From contig NW_006763165.1 of the NCBI RefSeq assembly GCF_000264905.1, positions 19,765-35,440 on the forward strand: a stretch of 15,676 bases of DNA, read 5' to 3'. Below the pieces are notes generated by a model. It was not told the DNA's origin. It saw nothing but the letters and a program-made list of their open reading frames with translations, and did no database searches. This DNA comes from Stereum hirsutum FP-91666 SS1 (taxonomy: Eukaryota; Basidiomycota; Agaricomycetes; Russulales; Stereaceae). The translations under genes and the position numbers were made by a program. Shown piece after piece: positions 8,924-15,676 of this stretch (position 1 is the first letter of the stretch; each line of letters starts with the position of its first letter).

Positions 8924-9487
8924 TGGGAAGGTAAGAAGACACCAGCACTGGCCAGTTGCGAAAACAAAGGCATTCGCCCATGTTTCGGAGTTTCAAATGA
9001 AGTTGCGCCACAATGATCGAGTTTGAATTTCAAAAACATTGGCGCGACCCCACCGCACTCGCCCATGTACAAATCGAGGCCGTTGGAGAAAAGATGATAT
9101 TCATTCGCGCCGGTCAGTAAGGTAAGTGTCCTACATATATCTCCCCACGCACACCGAAGAGGGGCATTACGAGGAGCTGACCGGCGGCGGGGCTGTGACT
9201 TTGTCGAACCAAGAATTGACCGATTGGGATCTCCGGGGCGTACCTGTGAACGAAGCATTGGCATTTTGCTACCTGCTGCATACGTTTATCACGCTTAAGC
9301 AATTCCAAGCGACCTGTTACGAGAACAAGTTGTCTAGTCTGAGATGTCCAAGTATTTATTTGAAACCAATGGGGCACGACGCCATAATGAATGTGGCGTG
9401 GCAACTATGTGATTTGGAACATCGGGAAATACATTTCTGCATTGAAACTGGACCTGTGTCTGTGTGATTATGTACATTGGAACATAA
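8924..9487. other. Spacer between genes F and E, containing relic coding sequence
   Basis: The gene F ATG (8923) reads leftward, and gene E ends at 9488 also reading leftward, so the spacer should contain the gene F promoter and the gene E 3' end. Much of it is instead occupied by plus-strand relic sequence (9013-9380). No clear promoter element was recognised. Confidence 0.5.
9013..9467 (+). pseudogene. F-box/LRR-like relic, copy 2 (better preserved)
   Basis: A short frame, 9013-9120, reads HWRDPTALAHVQIEAVGEKM and ends with FIRAGQ and a stop. A second open frame then covers 9126-9467 and includes GHYEELTGGGAVTLSNQELT, WDLRGVPVNEALAFCYLLHT, LKQFQATCYENKLSSLR and a Leu-poor tail. The portion 9165-9375 matches 4141-4360 with codon-like divergence, so this frame was once coding in both. 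No start-to-stop gene can be built. I interpret it as a decayed member of a repeated gene family, possibly an F-box protein, and it could also be part of a transposed segment. Confidence 0.5.
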
Positions 9488-11934
9488 TTATCCACCCAGC
9501 GACTTCAACAAAGCACCCACACCCGTCATCTCACGATCTTCTTCCGCCGGTGGCAACCCACCCTCCAACCTGGTGAGCAACGCATCGAGATCCGGGCGGG
9601 TACTGCGTACGGCTGGGTCTCTGAGGAGTTGGGCTGCGCGTTGACAGTCAGAGACCCAGCTGGCCGTATGACCGAAAACATGGCCGAACACTTTCTTGGT
9701 TGGAGCGATCTTTTTATTGGAAACGCTTTCGGGCCACGGATCGAGTGTTAGAACCTGCACCGCGGGGTCAGGGTGAAGGGGAAGATATTTGTCGACCACA
9801 TCCGCGACGGTGAACACCCAACGAATGATCTTGAACTTGGGGTGGTTGCTCTTCTTCTTCGCCGCTCGCATGTCAACGGCGTCAGGGTGATGACCATGCA
9901 TGGACATGAGTGTGGACAGGACGTATTCGTGCTTGGTGTCCCTGTCAGAAGCCGACCCACCCTGCGGGGAGGGAGACATGACTTGTGGTGTGGAATGGAG
10001 GGGATGCGCGTTGGCATGAGAAGGCGCGTCAACATGAGATGGCGGTGACTGCGGTAGAGTGTGTGGCGAAGAAAGGGAGACAAATTTTTGAGCAGGAGGA
10101 GGATCGGCATACAGTACGTCGTGTCGGGTGGGTGCGGTCGAGGGTACGGTCGTCGGGCCTGAGAGTGACTCGGCGAGAATATCCGTGGTGACTTCAGAGA
10201 CGTCAGACACCGGGAGCGGAGGGCCGCCAGATAGGTCTTGAGACTTTTCGGCAATGCTCCCACCCACGACGACCATATCTGGTTGATCAACTGTGATGTG
10301 GTCATGGTGTAATATAGGTGACGCGCTGTCTTCGCCGCTATGCTAAGCTGCACAATGAGCGAGGAGGGACACAGAGAGTTGATATATACGTACATGAGAC
10401 ACAAGCACGGCAAGCCACGCACTAGAACTGCCCAGGACTACGGGAATAGGCGTTTCTGGTTCTACGACGGGATCTCGGTCCGGGTGACAGCGGAATAATG
10501 GGATGGAAAGAGCGGGAGAAGAAGGGTGATGCCAGATAGCTGCGCAATGAGCTGGGCCACAGACCGTCAGTAATTATCTGACGGAGGCACAATTCGTGAA
10601 CACACTCACATTGGCGAAGATGAGGCATTGTAGCAAGTGTCCATTCCGTGAGCTCGGTGGATGAAACGACTGGCGCACCGAACGCATCAAGGGCCCGGGT
10701 TTTAAATACGGATGGACCGAAGTCGACGGGACTGGTGTCCCCTTGGATGTTATCGTGCTTGAAATGGACTCTGATAGGGCCAAGGTTGGGCGATTCGCAA
10801 GGGGCAGGGGGAAGGGTCAGTGCGGCGGCAGACGGAATAAGCACAGCATTTTCACAGGTTGGCTCGGATGATTCCTGGAAGCCCGAGGGAGATACCGAAG
10901 CATTGGCCTCGCGGGACGTTGCCTGTGAGCTTGGGGGAGAGCGAGGCGGTTTAGAGAGGTCGTCGATGGCGAGTGATTGTGGAATCGGGCGAACATTCAA
11001 CAGCAACGGTGTGAATGGGGGCAAGAAGGGGAGCATGGGCTCGGGAATGCTTGTGCTTTGGAATGGGGGTGACTGAGTGATTGTGCATGCGTGCGGGTGT
11101 ACCGGCGAAGGACATATCGGGGGATGATTCGTGACAGGAGCAGGGGTTACGGCTTGGTCAGGAATGACGAGGGAATCATGCTTGGCCGGTTGAAACTGTG
11201 ACGGTAGACGGGTTGGGTGTGATGGTGTTTTCGGAACGGCATCCAATGCGATCTCGGGCGCTGCGCATAGAGGATGTGAATCACTGTGTTCCTGAGGATC
11301 GAGCGGTGGGGCGCTGGAACTGGACAGCGCTTGAGTGGGGATAGTGATTGGCGCGAGGTCTGACGCGCGTTGGGAAGAGTGTGCCGAGGATAATGAGGTA
11401 CAGCATCAACACAAAATTTTGAAACGTACCAGGACCAGTAGCAGTAGAGGGTGTGGTAGAGATCTGGAGAACGTCCGAGAGCTGATGGGCGCACTCAGGC
11501 TGCGGAGCAAATGTTGAGGAACTGACAAGATGTACGAGATCCTGTCACTTACCTCTGGCGGATGGTTCACGATTCCCTCGCGAACCAATGGCAGGATCGT
11601 TCTTTCTACGTCGGAGAGCTCATTGATCATTGACTCGTGCTGCGCCTGATAAACTGCATCCCAATCTACCAAGATGGTGTTGTCGACGATGAAAGCCTTC
11701 GCAGAGCCGAGCGTGCTTTGAACCTTGAATTTCCGCTTGGCTGGGGGGCGGTTGGCCCGGATAATGTCCTAGGAGGTCAGTTGTACCAAGCGGCTGCCGA
11801 AGAGCTAAGCCTGTCCGAACCTGCAAATGTGGCAGCTCTAAATTGTCTCTGTAAAAACAGGACGATGAAGATCGCCCCGACACGATGAATAATGCAGGAA
11901 CTTACAGATCACTGGAGACAATAGGCACTTTCAT
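9488..11934 (-). CDS. Gene E: unknown Pro/Ser-rich protein, seven exons
   Basis: I predict exons 11934-11906, 11848-11821, 11768-11553, 11499-11430, 11359-10610, 10539-10394 and 10342-9488, giving 697 aa. Phases are 2,0,0,1,1,0. Donors are GTAAGT (twice), GTGAGT, GTACGT (twice) and one weaker GTTCGG. The ATG at 11934 has A at -3. The N-terminal block (1-115) is folded-looking: a basic patch AKRKFK near 28-33, then KAFIVDNTILVDWDAVYQAQ and an acidic helix SMINELSDVERTILPLVREG. Residues about 115-545 are low-complexity, rich in Pro, Ser and Thr and probably disordered. The C-terminal block (550-697) again looks folded: YVLSTLMSMHGHHPDAVDMR, a lysine patch AKKKSNHPKFK (574-584), IIRWVFTVADVVDKYLPL and RPDLDALLTRLEGGLP. 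Two basic patches could be nuclear localisation signals. I do not recognise the family. Gene D lies upstream in the same orientation with a similar disordered middle. Confidence 0.72.
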
Positions 11935-12153
11935 AGTTGAAGGTCTGTGGTGTGCAGGTGGGGGGGCACAGGGGATGGGGGAAGATGGCGAGAAGGGAAC
12001 TCGTGTGAGGCGTGAGCACACGCCACTGTCAGAATTCAGGTACGGTCAAGAGAGATTATGGGCGCTAAAGAGAGATTGCGGCAAGTGGCAGTGCTTCGGC
12101 GCTTTGACGATCCGTCACGATCAACACTCCGAATCGAGATCTCCCCAGTGCGT

Positions 12154-12183
12154 CGGCAACCCCCGACCAAGCCTGGCGGCGGG
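12154..12183 (+). repeat. Diverged member of the CCAGGCCTGG repeat family
   Basis: CGGCAACCCCCGACCAAGCC followed by TGGCGGCGGG parallels the 4529 unit (CGGCAATCCCCGGCCAGGCC then TGGTCGCAGG), with about six differences over 30 positions. The orientation matches the 4529 units. Confidence 0.5.
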
Positions 12184-12693
12184 AAGTTATGGCCACGTGC
12201 ACGAACGTGGGGAGAGGAAGCTACGCTGTACGTCTGACGTTCCGCACAGTCTGCGACACACACTAAGTACAATAGGGCATATATGTAGCGGTTCACATCG
12301 CATTTTGGCGGTGTGAACTAAGTAAACCCATGATGGGTTCAACACTTCGCATTTTTGTCCCGTTGGAGCCTCGAAGCTCAGTTCACACTCAGTGCGATTT
12401 CGATGCGAGAGGGGCCTCCTCCGGCCTCCGCCCGACACACTTTGGCGGAAGGCCCACGTTCTGTAGCTCCCAAAAGAATGGCTGTATCAGAGGCCAACAG
12501 GAAGGGGGACGGGAATGAGAGCAGGAGTAGACCCGTCTCGAGGATCCAAACTCAATGTGAACTTCACAGGTAGGGCATGTCCGCATCGAGCAAGCAGAGG
12601 CCATAGACGTTTGTGCAAGTAGAAGCACAAGGAGTGTAGGTTTCGTGGGGGAACTGCTTGACTAGAGAAAGCTGGACCCGGGACGAGAGGACC

Positions 12694-12821
12694 TGCGATA
12701 TGGCTTCCGACCAGAGCTTGGCTCACGCGATATGGCTTGGGAGAAAAGATCGGCAGATGTGATATGACATTGGAGCCAAGATCGTCGGATGCGATATGAC
12801 TTCGGAACAGCAATCGGATGG
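12694..12821 (+). repeat. Four-unit 32-bp tandem repeat
   Basis: A [CT]G[CT]GATATG[GA]C-like word starts at 12694, 12726, 12758 and 12790, exactly 32 bp apart each time. The remaining parts of the units are diverged, sharing words such as GAAAAGATCGG, CAAGATCGTCGG and CAGCAATCGG near their ends. It lies downstream of gene D. It resembles an old minisatellite; there is no associated gene of CRISPR type and the repeated word is too short and degenerate for an array. Confidence 0.75.
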
Positions 12822-12838
12822 CTGATGAAGTTCAATTT

Positions 12839-12932
12839 CCAATGCCTCCCACCGGGCCTGGCCGGAGATCGAGGCGGTGCGGGTTGAGCACCGATTTCAA
12901 ATGCCTGCGACCAGGCCTGGTCGGGGATGGCC
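12839..12932 (-). repeat. Inverted copies of the CCAGGCCTGG repeat family
   Basis: On the minus strand this reads CATCCCCGACCAGGCCTGG, then TCGCAGGCATTTGAAATC, and about 58 bp later a second, more diverged unit with CCGGCCAGGCCCGGTGGGAG. The centre GACCAGGCCTGGTC (12909-12922) is a perfect 14-bp palindrome. The first unit is close to the pair at 4529-4624 but in the opposite orientation. Confidence 0.75.
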
Positions 12933-13077
12933 GGAGGCTGAACACGGCCGTCCAAAAATAGCAACCACGCAGTCCGGTTCGATGCGTCGATATTCGGATA
13001 GCCCGAGGTAGTATCGAGCGTTAGGATGATTTTCATTGATTTGTTTGAATATTAGGGACATTGAAAGCACGCCACAC

Positions 13078-15085
13078 TTATCCTTCGAATCGGGAAACCA
13101 GTTTAGACCACAAGCCCTCATCCGTACGTCCATTAGCGACCAGATCGCGAAGAAAGTCGGGATCGCGCTTCTCGGTAGCGATTCTGAAATTGTAGTGACG
13201 ATAATATGTCGATTTGGGCCAGCTCTTGGACGTGAATGAGAACACAGAGCTGAAACGCTCAGGGACTGTTCCGGTCAGGGTATCCATGCGGTCCATACAT
13301 TCTATCATGTCACATGCATGAGTGCAAGGGAATAGGGGCTTGGTGGACGGTGTCTCGATATGGCTGGGGAGAATATGGTCAAACGGTGGGCAAGTATGGT
13401 CAGTAATGTTCGACGTACGGGGTCATGGCTGGTTTTGTGCGGGAGGTACCGGCATCCACTGGCAGACTGGGACACCAAGGGTGTTGTGAGCGAGTGACGG
13501 ATGTTTACGGAACACCATTGAACTGACCTCATCTCGCCTTGCTGTTGTACGTGCTCAGGCATGGTGATTACACCGTGAGGGTTGGAGGTAGGAAGGGGTT
13601 GCGGAGTTGCTGGTACATCTGGAATCTGGGGGTCGTCTGTCGCGCGCGGTTCACCATCATGGTTTTTGAGGAGGGCGCTAGTGTGTGAGAAGAGCTGGAT
13701 AAGGCAGGGGTTCGAGGAGCGGGAGTAGTGATACATACATGAACGCCTCGTTAGAGAGTGTTTCGGCCCGGGGGATCAAGTCAGCGTGGGTTTGACGAGT
13801 AGGAGTAACCGCAGATGATCCGGAGTTGAGGGTAGACACATTATGTGAGGAAGGGAAGCGGGACGTTTGAGGGTCGTTGGAAGACGCGCTGGAGGGCCGG
13901 AAGGGTGTAGACGAGGTACTTGAAGGGGATGTGGGGCTGAATGGAGATAGATCGTTGAGAAATCGAAGACATTCCAAGAAAACAATAGGAAATGCGTATG
14001 AACACGCACATTTCAGAAGAAACGGGAGTCGAACCAGCGAGAGAACCAGCTGGGGTCCATCGGGGACCCGGACGCGAAGGGGTGTAATCAAGACGAGTCG
14101 AATAGGCGGACTGAATGGAGGAGGTGCTGCTGGTACGGGACAGTTTTGATGGGCTACGACGGTCGGTGTGGAAAGAATCCGGTGCCTCGTAGCGACGTTT
14201 CTGTGGTGTGCATGGAAGAATGTAGTCCACAACCGGTGATTGAGGCAGTCCCGGGAGCGGCGGATATTCTGGAACGTCGAGGGCGTGAATATAGATTACA
14301 GGAACGTCGTCAATTTTGGTAGGCAGCCGATCTACGCGGACGGCCTGATCGGTTTCCTCCCACACTTGCGCAGATACATCGAAACGAGAGTATGATCTAC
14401 CCCGGGCGTACGTAGTGAGACTGGGTATATCTTGCGGATGGAAATAGGGCCATGTGGGGCAGCCGAGTCGGAATTTTTTGGGGCCTTGAGCAGCCTTTGA
14501 AGACACCATCAGAGACGTTGACGAGCAAGAGAACGCAGTACGTACCTTAAGCCAGACGAACACCACGACGGGTTTCAATTCTTCAGCCTCGTACTCGGAT
14601 TGCTTTTGACGATACTCCTTATTTTCTTGCGCGTAAAGGTCGGCTGCTTGAACGACCGACTGGATGGAGAGCGAAAGGTTGCGAGAAAATGTTATGCCGC
14701 CGCGCGTGGGTTGTTCTTGAAGTTCAGCGTCAACAGGGGCCGGGGTGGTTGTTCCCTTGAAGTGGTAAGAGCACCGCACACCGCCCAAGAAAATAGGACA
14801 GTGCGTGGTGCAGAAGCCGTGGGTGCAGCTCTTGAGGGCGTTGTTATAGCAGGTGAACGTACCCGCCGCATCCTGTAGCTTGCATCTGACCCTCGGAGCA
14901 CTGGGCCGCTTTGAGTTGTCAGGCAGTTGATTCGACTCAATAATCAAGCCAGAGGCGGTTTGCAGGGGAGGAACAACGCGAGAGGAAGAGTCAGGTTGGA
15001 GGGGAGTGGGTTGGAGGACAGTGGGTTGGAGGGGAGTGGGCGGGAGGGGAGGTTGGAGGGGAGTGGGCGGAGGCTCGGGAGGCAT
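13078..15085 (-). CDS. Gene D: Cys/His-cluster protein with disordered middle, six exons
   Basis: I predict exons 15085-14546, 14494-14010, 13936-13739, 13677-13528, 13466-13419 and 13363-13078. Phases are 0,2,2,2,2, and the total is 568 aa. Donors are GTACGT (twice), GTGCGT, GTATGT and GTCAGT; introns are 51-73 nt. Residues 1-40 are a Pro/Leu/Gln repeat (PPTPLQP-like). A cysteine/histidine cluster follows: C68, C79, C87, C92, C96, C105 and H108, spaced C-x10-C-x7-C-x4-C-x3-C-x8-C-x2-H, probably zinc-binding. Next come VVVFVWLK (to residue 180) and LGCPTWPYFHPQDIPSL (190-206). Residues about 275-470 are Ser/Pro/Thr-rich and look disordered. The end (485-568) is conserved-looking: CDMIECMDRMD, GTVPERF, WPKSTYYRHYNF and GRTDEGLWSKL. 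The cluster, the CPTWPYF block and the GRTDEGLWS-type ending resemble a mushroom-specific multicopy family I recall, but I cannot name it and the role is unknown. Confidence 0.75.
14994..15075 (-). repeat. Minisatellite encoding the N-terminal PPTPLQP repeat of gene D
   Basis: On the plus strand GGTTGGAGGGGAGTGGG-type units recur about every 15-21 bp, and on the minus strand they translate to repeated TPLQP words. Unit number can vary by slippage, so the length of the gene D leader may differ between strains. Confidence 0.7.
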
Positions 15086-15676
15086 GGAGGCAGGCAGATA
15101 AGAGAATGTGAGGCCTCAAGGAAAAAGGGGAGAGCGAAGAGAGAAAGCTCGTCGGACGAGATGGATGGAGCAACGCAGACGACTAACCCAAACAGGTCAA
15201 CCAAAAAGCCAAACAATAATTTGAAAAACAGCATGACATTTACACCGCCGTCGAGGGCGGACGGTTTAGCCGACCCGTTACCGACACACCAGAGGGACAC
15301 CGAACATAGGTGCAGTGCAGGACGGGCAGGACGATGGGGAAGATAGACGAAGGAGAAGAGCGAGCAAGATCCCTAAACAGCAACGGGGAAGTCTCATATG
15401 TGATCGTAGGCGCTTCAGGCGATATGGAAGATCGCCAACAGATCATAATGCCATGTGTTATGCCATCTAGGAACGGATCGGCGAGTGAACATGAGATATC
15501 GCATGGAGGCTGGCCCATGACGCAGGCCAAGGATATGTCATAAGTAAAGATGGGTCGGGCGATATGGCATATTGTGCCTGACATGACCCGGGCATATGGA
15601 CAGTCCCGCGCGGGACAAAGCATATGACATATTAATAGTCCTATTAGTAATACTAGTCACATGATACTAGTAATAG
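15086..15676. other. Upstream region of gene D, no gene seen
   Basis: Only short overlapping frames are present. From about 15393 rightward GATATG or CATATG words recur at irregular intervals (15421, 15532, 15561, 15593, 15621), and 15561 to 15593 is again 32 bp, as in the 12694 array. The final 50 bp are AT-rich. The gene D promoter should lie near the left edge, but I could not identify it. Confidence 0.45.
15649..15674. repeat. Short AT-rich inverted repeat at the right edge
   Basis: TACTAGT is followed after a few bases (CACATGA) by ACTAGTA, its reverse complement, inside a run of TAATA/ATTAG words starting near 15628. It may form a small hairpin or be the edge of a repeat that continues outside the window. 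Confidence 0.35.

Larger units (their letters stand above)
11935..13077. other. Repeat-bearing spacer between genes D and E
   Basis: This 1.1-kb interval is downstream of gene D and upstream of gene E, both on the minus strand. It holds a diverged member of the CCAGGCCTGG family at 12154-12183, a 32-bp tandem repeat (12694-12821) and an inverted member of the CCAGGCCTGG family (12839-12932). The open frames are short and mutually overlapping with no splice logic, so I call no gene. The bases just above 11934 should include the gene E promoter; a C-rich run (CCCCCATCCCC on the minus strand, near 11970) is the only compositional hint. Confidence 0.5.

Noticed and set aside
10648..11076. Plus-strand open frame of 142 codons
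   Set aside because: It lies opposite the large fifth exon of gene E and is rich in Gly/Ser as expected for the complement of a Pro/Ser-rich coding strand.
12694..12821. Regular 32-bp spacing suggesting a CRISPR array
   Set aside because: The repeated word is short and degenerate, the spacing includes no conserved full repeat, and the genome is clearly eukaryotic.
14020..14040. GGTTCGACTCC on the minus strand resembling a tRNA T-loop
   Set aside because: The stems do not pair and no D or anticodon arm is found; the bases are coding sequence of gene D (AGSTPVSS).
13841..15085. Gene D read as one uninterrupted 414-codon frame
   Set aside because: It runs through two introns with consensus ends, and after 14010 its sequence becomes hydrophobic and unlike the Ser/Pro-rich context, while splicing gives a consistent 568-aa protein.

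Overview
The window looks like nuclear DNA of a basidiomycete fungus, most likely an Agaricomycete. Almost every convincing reading frame is broken by short GT..AG introns of about 50-80 nt. One gene belongs to the CxC5/CxC6 cysteine-cluster family associated with KDZ transposons, and other genes resemble F-box and DUF6697-like proteins typical of that class. I predicted splice junctions by eye. In each of six gene models the exon phases close exactly from start codon to stop codon, but no transcript or database evidence was available.

Layout, left to right. Bases 1-267 hold an open frame that enters from outside the window, possibly the end of a gene. Bases 268-1013 hold no convincing gene; a nested inverted repeat lies near 588-655. 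Gene A (1014-1912, minus, 251 aa, unknown) and gene B (2263-4033, plus, 570 aa, F-box protein) diverge from a shared 350-bp spacer. Bases 4034-4756 are a repeat-rich graveyard: a degenerate F-box/LRR-like fragment, an 80-bp stray piece of the CxC5 gene and a 48-bp tandem duplication. Gene C (4757-6316, plus, 368 aa) has an N-terminal coiled coil, a run of phase-0 microexons that includes a tandemly duplicated exon-intron unit, and a C-terminal domain resembling DUF6697. Gene F (6546-8923, minus, 654 aa) is an apparently intact CxC5/CxC6 KDZ-associated protein that converges on gene C. Bases 8924-9487 carry a better-preserved copy of the fragment seen at 4141. Gene E (9488-11934, minus, 697 aa) and gene D (13078-15085, minus, 568 aa) are two proline/serine-rich proteins in tandem. 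They are separated by 1.1 kb of repeats, including four units of a 32-bp tandem repeat. The right end (15086-15676) is probably the gene D upstream region and carries irregularly spaced GATATG/CATATG words.

I see no operon-like or biosynthetic logic. The common theme is lineage-specific, transposon-associated sequence: KDZ-linked cysteine-cluster protein, F-box expansion, disordered orphan proteins and shared dispersed repeats. The strongest unusual features are the intact CxC5/CxC6 gene with a KDZ-transposase-like C-terminal half, the displaced fragment of the same family, the recent exon duplication in gene C, and the two orphan disordered proteins.
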